Below, one piece after another: positions 36,815-46,812 of a stretch of DNA of 64,000 nucleotides. Positions within the stretch are counted from its first letter, which is position 1, and every line of letters begins with the position of its first letter. The notes below the pieces were generated by a model, which did no database searches, was not told the origin of the DNA, and saw only the letters and a list, made by a program, of their open reading frames with translations. The DNA lies in contig NC_066516.1 in the NCBI RefSeq assembly GCF_024679095.1, positions 23,969,218 through 24,033,217 on the forward strand, given 5' to 3'. A program made the position numbers and the translations under genes. The stretch is from Eriocheir sinensis (taxonomy: Eukaryota > Arthropoda > Malacostraca > Decapoda > Varunidae).

Positions 36815-38536
36815 ATTCTGGGCATATTCCTCCTACTCATCCCCCCTCTGACTCCTTTATGCCTGTTATAAAGATTCTTCAAAATGATGTTTTCTATGCC
36901 CTCTCTGGCCTCAATCCTCAGAAGGCTTATGGACCTGATGGAGTGCCTCCTATTGTCCTTAAAAACTGTGCCTCCGTGCTGTCACCCTGCCTGGTCAAAC
37001 TCTTTCGCCTCTGCCTGTCAACATCTACCTTTCCTTCTTGCTGGAAGTATGCCTTCACACAGCCTGTACCTAAGAAGGGTGACCGCTCCAATCCCTCAAA
37101 CTACCGTCCTATTGCTTTACTTTCTTGTCTATCTAAAGCTTTTGAATCAATCCTTAACCGTAAGATTCAAAAGCACCTTTCCACTTCTGACCTTCTATCT
37201 GATCGCCAGTATGGGTTCCGCAAGGGGCGTTCTACTGGTGATCTCCTAGCCTTCTTAACTGACTCTTGGTCATCCTCTCTTAGCTGTTTCGGTGAAACTT
37301 TTGCTATTGCGCTGGACATATCAAAAGCTTTTGATAGGGTCTGGCACAAATCTTTGCTTTCTAAACTACCCTCCTACGGTTTCTATCCTTCTCTCTGTAC
37401 CTTTATCTCCAGTTTCTTTCTGACCGTTCTATTTCTGCCGTGGTAGACGGTCACTGTTCTTCCACTAAATCTATTAACAGTGGTGTCCCACAGGGTTCTG
37501 TCCTATCTCCCACTCTTTTTCTGTTGTTCATTGATGATCTTCTTTCCAAAACGAACTGTCCTATCCATTCCTACGCCGATGATTCCACTCTGCATTACTC
37601 AACTTCTTTTAATAGAAGATCCACCCTTCAGGAACTTAACGACTCAAGGCTGGAGGCTGCAGAACGCTTAGCCTCAGACCTTACTATTATTTCCGATTGG
37701 GGCAAGAAGAACCTGGTGTCCTTCAACGCCTCAAAAACAGTTTCTCCACCTATCCACTGACACAATCTTCCAAACAACTATCCCTATTCTTTGACAACAC
37801 CCAGCTATCATCTTCCTCAACACTAAACATCCTCGGTCTATCCTTAACTCAAAATCTCAACTGGAAACTTCATATCTCATCTCTTACTAAATCAGCTTCC
37901 TCGAGGCTGGGCGTTCTGTACCGTCTCCGCCAGTTCTTCTCCCCTGCACAGTTGCTGTCCATATACAGGGGCCTTGTCCGCCCTCGTATGGAGTATGCAT
38001 CTCATGTGTGGGGGGGCTCCACTCACACAGCTCTTCTGGACAGAGTGGAGGCAAAGGCTCTTCGTCTCATCAGCTCTCCTCCTCAAAATGATAGTCTACT
38101 ACCTCTTAAATTCCGCCGCAATGTTGCCTCTTCTATGTTCTATCGATATTTCCACGCTGACTGCTCTTCTGAACTTGCTAAATGCATGCCTCCCCCCCTC
38201 CCGCGGCCCCGCTGCACTCGACTTTCTACTCATGCTCATCCCTATACTGTCCAAACCCTTTATGCAAGAGTTAACCAGCATCTTCACTCTTTCATCCCTC
38301 ACGCTGGTAAACTCTGGAACAATCTTCCTTCATCTGTATTTCCTCCTGCCTACGACTTGAACTCTTTCAAGAGGAGGGTATCAGGACACCTCTCCTCCCG
38401 AAACTGACTTATCTTTCGGCCACCTCTTTGGATTCTTTTTAGGAGCAGCGAGTAGCGGGCTTTTTTTTTAATTAATGTTTAATTTTTTGTGCCCTTGAGC
38501 TGTCTCCTTTGCTGTAAAAAAAAAAAAAAAAAAAAA
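36815..38536 (+). mobile_element. 5'-truncated non-LTR retrotransposon (LINE), jockey-like
   Basis: The element comprises the C-terminal reverse transcriptase region, a 3' UTR and a poly(A) tail of about 20 nt ending at 38536. The 3' UTR has the words TTTCGGCCACCTC, GGAGCAGCGAGTAGCGGGC, a T-rich stretch and CCCTTGAGCTGTCTCC, which recur at 9593, 20431, 38573, 42152 and 44089 (inverse). No endonuclease region is seen upstream, and homology appears to begin near TCTGGGCATATTCC at about 36817, so the copy is 5'-truncated, as is usual for LINE insertions. No target-site duplication could be defined. Confidence 0.9.
36817..38407 (+). pseudogene. LINE reverse transcriptase, frameshifted and 5'-truncated
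   Basis: This was an RNA-directed DNA polymerase that copies element RNA at a nicked chromosomal target. Read across three frames it keeps the family landmarks in order: GLNPQKAYGPDGVPP, PKKGDRSNPSNYRPIALLSC, GFRKGRST, motif A FAIALDISKAFDRVW (catalytic Asp near 37314), motif B SGVPQGSVLSPTLFLLFIDD, and motif C YADD at 37572-37583. Then come FNASKT, LGLSLTQNLNWKLH, YRGLVRPRMEYASHVWG and the closing LWNNLPSS and SFKRRVSGHL before the stop at 38405-38407. The first frame ends at a TAG at 37444; a one-base deletion near 37411-37425 restores the second. A further shift between about 37740 and 37790 leads to the third. All three catalytic Asp positions survive, but the frameshifts and lack of an endonuclease make this copy dead. 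Clade placement (jockey-like) is from motif style only. Confidence 0.88.
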
Positions 38537-38572
38537 TCCGTATTCACACACGCGACCACCGGGAGCACCAAC

Positions 38573-38718
38573 ACACGAAACTGACTTCTCTTCCATCCGA
38601 CATTGACCTCTCTTTTGGCCACTCCATCTGTTTACTTTAGCAGGAGCAGCGGTCAGCGGGGCTCTTTTTTTTTTTTTTTTTTTTTTCCCTTGAGCTGTTT
38701 TCTTTACCGTAAAATAAA
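38573..38718 (+). mobile_element. Second LINE 3'-end copy, directly behind the first
   Basis: Starting 36 bp after the poly(A) of the preceding LINE, it runs from CGAAACTGACTTCTC through TTGACCTCTCTTTTGGCCAC, GGAGCAGCGGTCAGCGGGGC, a T run of about 20, CCCTTGAGCTGTTTTC and an A-rich end. It begins at the same point as the stop-codon region of the full element, so it is an independent, extremely truncated insertion or a partial duplication. Confidence 0.8.
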
Positions 38719-39155
38719 CACGATAAACAAAACACAGACGAGCCTCACCACGGCCTATCAACACACTTCACCCCCGCCAGCATCAAGACACTAGGCAGTT
38801 TAAAGCACTTCACCGGCCTCTGAACACACGCTTCGCCCCCGCCAACACTATAATACTACGCAGTTTAATGCAGTTTAATGCACTTGATCGGCGGACGAGG
38901 GATTGAAAAGCCACAAACAGGCCACGACGGGGATGCTTGATGACAGGATATATCTGATTGAGTCTGGCCAAATGAATGAATCTGCGGTTTCTGATGAATG
39001 GCAGGCAATTTATCTACACAAAGGCCTGTCACTGACCCTTGCTCTCTGCTTCAGCCCCACAAAGAGAAGCTGATGACCAAGAGTTCTAACCTTGAAACGA
39101 ATTAAGCGGGTAAGTTTAGCTTCACTGAAACCGTTCCAATGGACTGATACTAGCT
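38719..39155. other. Unique sequence with a small CACTTCACC duplication, no gene seen
   Basis: A diverged duplication with CACTTCACC and CGCCCCCGCCA.CA spans about 38760-38880. The rest is unremarkable. Confidence 0.5.
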
Positions 39156-39166
39156 ACACACACACA

Positions 39167-39225
<59 letters not shown>
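39156..39225. repeat. (CA)n microsatellite
   Basis: CA tract with one TA interruption. Confidence 0.97.
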
Positions 39226-39544
39226 GCCAGACAAACAACGCAGAAAACACACCAAGAAATATAACCTTCCACCTCCGTAATATTCTCGTCCACTAAACAG
39301 CTAAGAGAAATTACCTCCATGACGTGTGACAAGCGTAGTGACATGTTACCCCCTAAGCCAGCAAGATATCCGCCCACTCACCCTTGTAACACACTCCAAC
39401 ACGTGACGCAAAACAAGTGAAAGAAGCGGAACATAACCTAATCTCAGTTCATCATGTCATCTGGCGACACATTTATCTTAACTGCCCTTCCAGCATCGCA
39501 CCCCATGACGCCAACCAAAGAAGATCAGTGTAGTGAAGAGGAAA

Positions 39545-39879
39545 GGAAAGAATAGGAACGAAAAATGAATGAAAGGATATGGAAGGAATGGAATAGGAGG
39601 AAAGAAATGGAAAGAAGAGGAAAGGAAAAGAAAAGAAAGGAAAGGAACGGAATCGAGAGGGGCGGAACGAAAAGGAGAAGAAAGGAAGGAAGGGAAAGTA
39701 GAGGAGGGAAGAAAAATGGAATGGAAAGGAAGCGAAAAGAAAGGAATGGAAAGGAAAGGAAAGGAAAGGAAAGGAAAGGAAAGGAAAGGAAAGGAAAGGA
39801 AAGGAAAGGAAAGGAAAGGAAAGGAAAGGCAGAGTAAAGGAAACGAGATAACAACAGGCCACGCAAACCCCAAACAAGA

Positions 39880-39910
<31 letters not shown>

Positions 39911-39918
39911 ACAACAAC
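39545..39918. repeat. (GGAAA)n array followed by (CAA)n
   Basis: Degenerate GGAAA/GAAAA pentamers become perfect from about 39745 to 39830. A (CAA)n run lies at 39888-39918. Because the unit is 5 bp the array is open in several frames on both strands. Confidence 0.93.
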
Positions 39919-40095
39919 CAACGACTGGAAATTTTGAACGTGTGGATGTCATTGTCGGGAACGTGTTGGCGATCGTCTGTCCGGCAATAAATTAATCATC
40001 GTTCACCACGTCACGGAAGAAGGGTCATTAATTATACCCTAATGACATCATGGGAAAAAAAAAAAAGTAATTTGGTGGCGTCGTCATTTTTCTCG

Positions 40096-40124
40096 CCCCC
40101 CCCCCACCCACCCACCCACCCCCC
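40096..40124 (-). other. G-quadruplex-type motif on the minus strand
   Basis: The plus strand reads a C run, then three CCCA/ACCC units and another C run. On the minus strand this gives at least five G3+ tracts separated by single T residues, the canonical pattern for a stable intramolecular G-quadruplex. Folding is predicted from the pattern only. Confidence 0.6.
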
Positions 40125-40245
40125 TTTAAGTTCGAATGATTAAAAAACAATCTTAGGTCACCCTTTATGCTTGATCAGTTCGAAGCATTATTACCAGACA
40201 ACTATACAAGAGAGATTTACGGTTTCTCTCCTTAATTCATAACGG

Positions 40246-40266
40246 CAGAAGAAGAAGAAGAAGAAG

Positions 40267-40298
<32 letters not shown>

Positions 40299-40311
40299 GA
40301 AGAAGAAGAAG

Positions 40312-40347
<36 letters not shown>

Positions 40348-40590
40348 AACAACAAGAGAAGAAAAAGAAGAACAAGAACAAGAACAAGAACAAGAAAGAC
40401 TAGAAGAAGAAAAAGAGGATGATGAAGAAGAAGAAGGAAAAGAAGAAAAATATAAAAAAGAAGAAAAAAAAGGAGAAAGAGAAAAAGAAAAAGAACAAGC
40501 AAAAGAACAAGAAGAGCAAGAAGAAAAAGAAGCAGAAAAAGAACAAGATAAAGAAAAAGAAGAACAAGAACAAGAAGAAGAATTTACTAC
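40246..40590. repeat. (GAA)n/(CAA)n compound trinucleotide region
   Basis: GAA units to about 40310, CAA units to about 40355, then mixed GAA, CAA and AAAAG units to 40590. Confidence 0.95.
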
Positions 40591-41164
40591 AGTCGAGTTG
40601 TCATTCTGTTTTCCTTATCGAGTTTCCAGTTCGAGAATATTAAAAAAAAAAGCCAGCAACAACAATTTCGCCTCGCTCGGAAAAAAAAACAAATTTATTA
40701 CCAACTTTATCACACGCCAGAAAATGGTCACACTTTCAATGGATTCCGGAGTGTAAAATGTCTCTTGATATTTTCGTTGTAGTTATTGTTATTGTTGTTA
40801 ATGTCATTGTTGTTGCTGTTGATGATGCTTGCATACACTATCAGGACAATCAAGGGGGGTAGGGGGTGGGGCGGTCAAGGAGAAGGGGGCGGGAGAGAGG
40901 AAGCATCAGGAAGGGAGATCATGGTCGTAGGTGTAAGGATGTTGAGGTAAATGAGAGGAGAGAGGGTTGCAGAGGGAGTGTCAGGGAAAAAGAGGGGATC
41001 GTGCCGAGGCTGGGAGGAGAGAGCGGAGGATAATGGGAGGGAGAGGAAGCCAGGGATGAGGGAGGAAGGGAGAGAAAGGCAGGGAGGGAGGGAGAAGGGA
41101 TGAGGATGAAGGGGTCGGACATTACTGGATCAAGTCTTCTTCTGATCCTTTTGTCTAGTGCGGC

Positions 41165-41440
41165 GTGCCTGTCCTTCCCTTCCTTTCAATTCCCTTTCCT
41201 TCCCTTCCCTTCCCTTCCCTTCCCTTCCCTTCCATTCCATTTCATTCCCTTCCCTTCCCTTCCCTTCCCTTCCCTTCCCTTCCCTTCCTTTCCATTCCAT
41301 TCCATTCCATTCCATTCCCTTCCTTACCCTTCCCTTCCCTTCCATTCCATTCCATTTCATTCCCTTCCCTTCCATTCCCTTCCCTTCCCTTCCCTTCCCT
41401 ACCCTTCCCTTTGCATCCCTCCTTTCCCTTTCCTTCTTAT
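41165..41440. repeat. (TTCCC)n array with TTCCA variants
   Basis: TTCCC pentamers with clusters of TTCCA and TTTCA variants recurring about every 60-110 bp (near 41230, 41290 and 41345), which suggests internal duplications. All three frames on each strand are open for 130-150 codons. Confidence 0.95.
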
Positions 41441-42059
41441 CCCATCCCCTCCTCCATCCACCCTTCTCCTTTCCTCCCATGTACACCCGAGTCTCACAAA
41501 GGAGAGAACACCAAGAAGCGGAGAGAAAAATTAATATCATACCGAACGAGAAAAACGTCGCACCTGCCACTCGCCCCTTGATGAGCGAGGGAGCAGAACA
41601 CAGAGACTCGCAACACGGGTGAAAACATTGCGAAAACCAGAGTCAGGGATGAAGCAAAACTAAAATCAGGTCGATGCAGGAGGGAGGAAGAGAGAGAGGG
41701 TGAACTATGCGTGTAATAAGGCGGAAGAGGATTGGAAATTCGCGAAAAGGGAAAGAAGAAACCCGAGAAATGTGATACATGACTGTGATACGTAAAGAGC
41801 GAAGAGACAACAAAGGAAGGGCAGACAGGCGGCAGCGGGGAGGAATGCATGAGAGGGAGACAGAGAGAGAGGGAGGAAGAGAGAGATAGCAAGAGGAACT
41901 AGGGCGAGATGAAAGGGAGTGTTGGGGGAAAGGGTGAAAGGGAGGCATGATAAGGGTGACAAGACCTTTAAACACACCAACACAGCACTATCACGAGACA
42001 CCCCTCACCCCACACCCCACGCCTGCCCACCTCTCGTCCGCTGTGCCTGGCCGAGTGGA
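41441..42059. other. Mixed sequence, no supported gene
   Basis: Unique near 41490-41640, then purine-rich to about 41950. The open frames are compositional. Confidence 0.45.
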
Positions 42060-42770
42060 GAAACTGAGAGGGGATGAGAACAGGGGGATGATATGGATGA
42101 ATGTGGTGGTGATGGAAGAGGGGGGGGGGGGGGGCGGAAGAGTAGGTAGGTGTAGGGGCAGTAATTAGCGGGGTTTTACAGAGGCAGTGATTAGCGGACT
42201 TTTATTCTCATTTATTTTTGCCACTGAGATGCTTCGTTTATCCTACTGTAAAAAAAAAAAGGGGGGGGGGGAGGGGGGGGAGTGAGGAATAGAGTACAAG
42301 TGATATGGTTGATTGTGGTGGTAAGGGAAAGGAGGGAGCGGGAGTAGCAGGGTAGTGTAAGGAGTGAAGAACAGAGGACAAGTGTGGTTGTAGAGGACAG
42401 AGGACAAAGATATGATATGGTCGAATGTGGTTGGGAGAGGAGGGGGGAGGGGAGGGGGGGGGGAGAGCAAGGAAGTGTGGGGAGTAAAGAACAGAGAACA
42501 AAGGGATGATATAGCTGAATGTGGCGGTGATGGAGGAGGACGTACAGGGAGATCAGGCAGGTATGGAGGGTGATCTGAACAGGAGACTATACGGAAAGAG
42601 TTAAATGTGGTGGTCATGAAGGAGGGAGACGGGAAGAGCAGGTAGGTGTGAAGGAGTGAAGAACAGGGGACTAAGGGATGATATGATTGAGTGTGGTGAT
42701 GGTGGAGGGGGGTGGGGGAAAGGGGTAAGAGCAAGCAGGTGTGAGGAAGTGAAGCCACCACGATGCAAGC
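42060..42770. repeat. Diverged array of about 83-114-bp units, interrupted by a LINE tail
   Basis: A GATAT..[CT]TGA.TGTGG word occurs near 42086, 42301, 42415, 42507 and 42679, with a related AGTTAAATGTGGTGGTCATG near 42600. GTGAAGAACAG or GTAAAGAACAG accompanies most units. The gap between the first two words contains the insertion at 42152-42257. G-runs at 42119-42132 and 42250-42280 belong to the linkers. Confidence 0.7.
42152..42257 (+). mobile_element. Old LINE 3' tail copy inside a tandem array
   Basis: GGCAGTAATTAGCGGGGTTTT and GGCAGTGATTAGCGGACTTTT follow each other, then TTTTTGCCACTGAGATGCTTC and a poly(A) of about 10. This is the tail pattern with many substitutions and a duplicated GCAGT.ATTAGCGG block. 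Confidence 0.55.
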
Positions 42771-42935
42771 TGCCGGAAGGAGGGGGAAGGGAGGGGAGGG
42801 GAAAGGATCTACACTAGGGCTTCGAGGGCAATAAGGAGGGAGTCAAAAGGTTAAGAGTGATTGGTTAAAAGCGTAACTTATCGCCGTAACTTCTGCCTGG
42901 AATGACGAAGTAGGAAAGCGCATCGTCTAAACTAT

Positions 42936-43196
42936 TTACTTCTGAATGCACGACTTAACCCGTCCGCTGCGATTGCTACGGATTCGGCTTTCACTGGTAG
43001 CCTGGTAACATATACTCCCAGGTCTTTCTCTGCTTCTGTGGTGGATAGTGGAGTTTTTTTCCATGTGGTATTGGTATGCTGGATATCCTCTCCCAAGGTG
43101 CAGGACTTTACATTTTTCCTCATTGAATTGTAGCAGCCACTTTTTGTTCCATTCCTGTAGCTCGGTGATGTCTTCTTGTGGGAAATCCGTGGTCAA
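42936..43196 (-). pseudogene. Fragment of a different non-LTR reverse transcriptase
   Basis: On the minus strand one frame reads ITELQEWNKKWLLQFNEEKC followed by KVLHLG and YHMEKN. A neighbouring frame continues with STTEAEKDLGVYVT and ends in LSRAFRSK before a stop. The order W..KWLLQFN..KCKVLHLG...Y.M....EKDLGV is the standard region just after the catalytic palm in LINE polymerases. The frame change falls at an A7 run near 43052. Its wording differs from the LINE at 36815 (WGKKNLVSFNASKT..LGLSL), so it is a separate family. Only about 85 residues remain; the fragment is dead. Confidence 0.8.
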
Positions 43197-43244
43197 GGGG
43201 TTAAGGCTGAAGGAGAGCAGCAGCTAACTAGGAATGGCTCCAAA

Positions 43245-43659
43245 AGCCTTGTCAAACTATATCTAGGCTCATAACACTGCCCGTGGCCATACTAACACAA
43301 CCTCTATGAAACCCTTATCCAATATGGGTGTGTATGCCCGAAATGCCCAAGGATACGGGGCTTCATCGCGACTGGTGGAGGTGGGGGAGGAGCTGGCCAC
43401 TTACACCCCTTACTCCTGCACTCCCCAAAACGACGGGAGAGGAGACTAACCCATGATGCTATTAGGCCCATATTCTCAAACATTTCGGGACTAACACACA
43501 CATTTTATTAGACTTACGTAGAGGTTGTGTTAGTTGTGTTAGCTGTGATAGTTTGACAGGACTTGTGTACCATGAATGTGAAAAAAACACTGATGGGAAA
43601 CCGACTAATCACCTATGTAGCTTTTGGAATAGTTGTTATGAGCCAAAAGCATCTGACAA
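43245..43659. mobile_element. Fold-back copy of a dispersed repeat family
   Basis: AGCCTTGTCAAACTAT...AACACAACCTCTATG...CCCGAAATGCCC at 43245-43350 is repeated in inverse orientation by CATATTCTCAAACATTTCGG...CGTAGAGGTTGTGTTAG...ATAGTTTGACAGGACT at 43470-43566. The right arm then continues through TGTACCATGAATGTGAAAAA and CGACTAATCACCT to GCATCTGACAA, as in 9401-9541. The arms are about 100 bp with substantial divergence. It has no coding capacity. It could be one palindromic element or two half copies inserted head to head. Confidence 0.65.
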
Positions 43660-44088
43660 CGCGGGCCTTAGCCTCGTCACAGATCACCGGAACACCATTT
43701 AAGGCGGTGTGCAAGGCCTGGCTGGCTCTCAAGACTCGCTAATCATCGGGAGCGTTAGGGAAGTTTACCCCGCGTGTCGCTAATCTATTCACAACTTCAT
43801 TTAACTCAAACGCTCCAGGAAATTGATTACAGTGGGGAGGCCGCCCGATTCGTCCCTCCACAGCCTCCAGCCGGGAAGGAAAACTGCGTGAGTGATGGGT
43901 CCAGAGACGAGGCTGCGGCCCACCATTAGTCATCTCAACATTACCAGCACGTCGCTTGAGCCCCGCGAGAATACCAAGTCCAGACTCACCGAGAGCCATC
44001 ACCAGGGGACGGCAGAACGTGAGGGTGTGTCGGCGTCTGCTCATGTTTAGAAGTATATGTGAGGGCAATGGTAACACGAAAGATTGAA
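43660..44088. other. Unique sequence, no supported gene
   Basis: A minus-strand open frame (43739-44077) of 112 codons has mixed composition but no recognisable domain and no splice evidence. Confidence 0.4.
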
Positions 44089-44230
44089 TTTTTTTTTTAC
44101 ATCAGAGGACACGGCTCAAGGGCAATAAAAAGAGTACAAAAAAAGCCCGCTACTCGCCGCTCCTATAAAAGATAAAAGTAAAGAGTAGCCAAAAGAGAGG
44201 TCAATTTAGGGTGGAGAGGTGTCTTGATAC
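44089..44230 (-). mobile_element. Inverted LINE 3'-end copy
   Basis: Read on the minus strand it runs GTATCAAGACACCTCTCCACC, TTGACCTCTCTTTTGGC, ATAGGAGCGGCGAGTAGCGG, a T run, GTACTCTTTTTATTGCCC, TTGAGCCGTGTCCTCTGATG and poly(A). It therefore includes the last ORF codons of the LINE (GTATCAGGACACCTCTCC in the copy at 36815). Its GAGCCGTG and GTACTC words group it with the copy at 20431. Confidence 0.8.
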
Positions 44231-44436
44231 GCGTGAACTCTGTAATGCCAAATGACTGTGCCGTGATTGAAGTGTACGCTCTTATTATACCTGATGCAAG
44301 GGAAAGGATGTGGCCCTCTAGATTCAAGGTGGGCACAGGTAATCCAGGTGAGACGGAACGAAGAAAGAAAAACTAAAGCCAGAGAAAAAAAAAAACAGCA
44401 GACCTTTCTGAATGAAGGGTATAGATAAACAAAATA

Positions 44437-44438
<2 letters not shown>

Positions 44439-44511
<73 letters not shown>
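44439..44511. repeat. (CA)n microsatellite
   Basis: Perfect CA tract of about 36 units. Confidence 0.97.
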
Positions 44512-44512
<1 letters not shown>

Positions 44513-44889
44513 CTCGAACTTCCAACGCTTCAAGGTCAACACTACCTCCGTAAACTTTGGCCTCGAGGCGTAAGGAACACAGAACTGAGCCGAGGAGCCG
44601 CGTGGATATTGTTGACACAGCTCTCCAGACAACACCAGGACCCCCCTCCCCTCCCGCTCACCATCCCTTCCCACAGCTCTCCAGACAACACCAGGACCCC
44701 CCCCTCCCCCACTCACCATCCCTTCCCACCCCCCGGCCACTAAACCACCGCTTGATCCTCATGTATATTGCTTCAGATCGCATTTAGACCCACCCGTTCC
44801 TCCTTCTCCTCCTTCACCTCCTTCTCTCTCTTCACTTTTCACCCTTCCTCTTCTTCCGGCTCTCACACACACACAAAAAAAAAAAAATC

Positions 44890-45084
44890 CTAAGTCCACA
44901 AAAGAGAAGAGTCGGATTCTCATGGTGAGTGTTTTTCATATTCACAATGCAGAAGCCTTGTCAAACTATCACTAGGCTCATAAAACTACCCATGGAAATA
45001 AACACAACCTCCACACAAGCTTTATCAAATGTGGGTATGTAAGCTCCGACATGTATGAGAATATGGCTCAAGGATGGGCCTAAC
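44890..45084 (-). repeat. Dispersed repeat, inverted half copy
   Basis: It contains CCACAAAAGAGAAGAGTCGG, TTTTTCATATTCACAATGCA, GAAGCCTTGTCAAACTATC, CTAGGCTCATAAAACTACCC, AACACAACCTC and ATGAGAATATGG in that order. This is the reverse complement of the word order at 9401-9541 plus the left arm of 43245-43659. It is the best-preserved copy of the central part of the family. Confidence 0.7.
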
Positions 45085-45430
45085 ATAGGGTCCTTCCCGT
45101 CCGTGATGCCAAGTCCTACACGAGCGTCCGGTCCTCACAGCCACAGCATCTAAGTACTCTTGGTAGCGGTGCGGCAGGGGACGGGACGGGGCAAACGGCC
45201 TCCTCATAAGCCATCGTAATAATCAGGAAGTCTTATTCAGGTCAGCGCGGCGGCGACAAGGATGAATGGGCGCACCGAGGCTGAGTTATTCCCGAGCACC
45301 GGCTGTGAGCACACTCGAGGCGGGGCGGCGAAGCTCACTGAGGGCGCCGCGGGGGGCATTATCGGGCGGGGGAGGCGTGAAGAGGGAGTGGTGATGGAGT
45401 GTGGGACGTGGAGGCAGGTTGAGGGAAGAA
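45085..45430. other. GC-rich unique sequence, no supported gene
   Basis: CpG-containing DNA with short open frames on both strands (for example plus 45262-45453) but no domain or splice support. Confidence 0.4.
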
Positions 45431-45735
45431 TAAACACGGAAGGAGATACCTGAAGGTGGAGAGATGAAAGAAGGAGAGAGAGGAGAGTGAGGAGGGATAC
45501 GAGAAAGAAAGTTGAGGAAGAACAAGGTATAGAAAAATGAAGTAACGGTGAAAGGATGAAATAACAGGAAGGAGCAACAGAGAAAGAAAGGGAGGAAAAA
45601 GAAGGCAGTGGAAATGGAGGAAGGGAATAACAAGGACTGAGAACAAGGAGGTTGAGGGAAGGAAAAACGAGGGGATATGGAGGAGGTGGAGGGAGGGAAA
45701 GAGGGAGGGAAGGGGAAGAGTACGAGTGGTCCTAT
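45431..45735. repeat. Purine-rich low-complexity region
   Basis: A/G-dominated, with GAGGGAGGGAAAGAGGGAGGG near 45690. Confidence 0.75.
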
Positions 45736-45939
45736 AGAGGCGGCCTGCTCCTGCTCTATCAAAGACTCAGCTCACGTCCCAGGAGCAATTACAGAGCTGC
45801 CATGGGTCTGTCCCTGGGGGAGTTTTGGGGCGCCTGAGGGAGGGATGCTTCCCCCCACCTGTCCCTACCCTGTGGAAAGGCCCAAGGGGAGATGGAGTTT
45901 TGGAGGAAGACAATAGAGATAGCAGACAATGATGCTTAT

Positions 45940-46110
45940 GGGTGACATTTAAGTACTCCCTCCCATCTCTATCTATCTATCTATTCATCTCATAGTTGAC
46001 ATTTACGTACTATCTCCTTATCTATTTATCTCTTATAGGTGACACTTACGGACCCTTTCCCATTTCTCTCTATCATTTTATCTATTTATCTACCTATCTA
46101 CCTCTCGAAA
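45940..46110. repeat. Degenerate (ATCT)n with about 43-54-bp tandem units
   Basis: GACATTTAAGTACTCCCTCC at 45944, GACATTTACGTACTATCTCC at 45998 and GACACTTACGG at 46041 are each followed by CTAT/TTAT-rich tetranucleotides. Confidence 0.85.
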
Positions 46111-46396
46111 CACGCGCCACGATGCCCACGAGTGCCAGTCCCATAAGGAGTTTAGGAGGGCAAGGCGGAGGACCAGTAGAGGGAAGCACAGGGAAAGAAG
46201 CGGACAGAAGGAGGTCAAGGTGAGGAAGAAGTGGCAGCAGCAGGAGTAGCAGGGGAGTCGTGTCTGCTACTCCCCCCTCCCCTCTTCCTCCCCCCCGTGA
46301 GGATGAGTTTGTAGAGGGACGAAGTTTAGAGTGATTGAGGGAGAAGTAGCAGGAGTGGCCGGCTCTCGCTAATGCCCTTGCTCCCCTTCCCTCATA

Positions 46397-46425
46397 TATC
46401 TCTCTCTCTCTCTCTCTCTCTCTCC
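46397..46425. repeat. (CT)n microsatellite
   Basis: CT tract of about 14 units, followed by pyrimidine-rich DNA to about 46620. Confidence 0.9.
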
Positions 46426-46624
46426 TCGTCCATCCTTCCCTCCACCTCCTTTCTCTCACTCCTTGTTTTTTCCTCTCTTTCTCTGTCTCCATTGCCTCCT
46501 CCTCCTCCTCCCTCTCCTTTGCCTCATTCTCTTCTGCCCCTCCTTGTTATTTCATTTTTCCACCGTTACTGTTTTTCATCCTTGTTTCTTTCTCAACCCT
46601 TTCTCCAGTACCCCCCCCCCCCCT

Positions 46625-46812
46625 GCCCCTCAGCCGCCTCCGTCACCCCGGCTCAACAGGAGAGAAATAAAGTTATGGCGCAGCATGAAGCGGCGTGAGG
46701 CGGCCTCTCATCGACGGCCGCTGATTGGACAACAAACGGGAGGCGAGCGAGCGCCGGGCGGGTCCTTAACGAGGCGTGAGGCGCGCAACCCTCCCTATGG
46801 CGGCAAAGTACT
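46625..46812. promoter_or_regulatory. CpG-rich patch with an inverted CCAAT motif
   Basis: G+C and CpG rise sharply here (GCGAGCGAGCGCCGGGCGGG is typical), with ATTGG at 46724-46728. It resembles the patch at 2190-2415. I see no linked exon, so a promoter is only a possibility. Confidence 0.2.
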
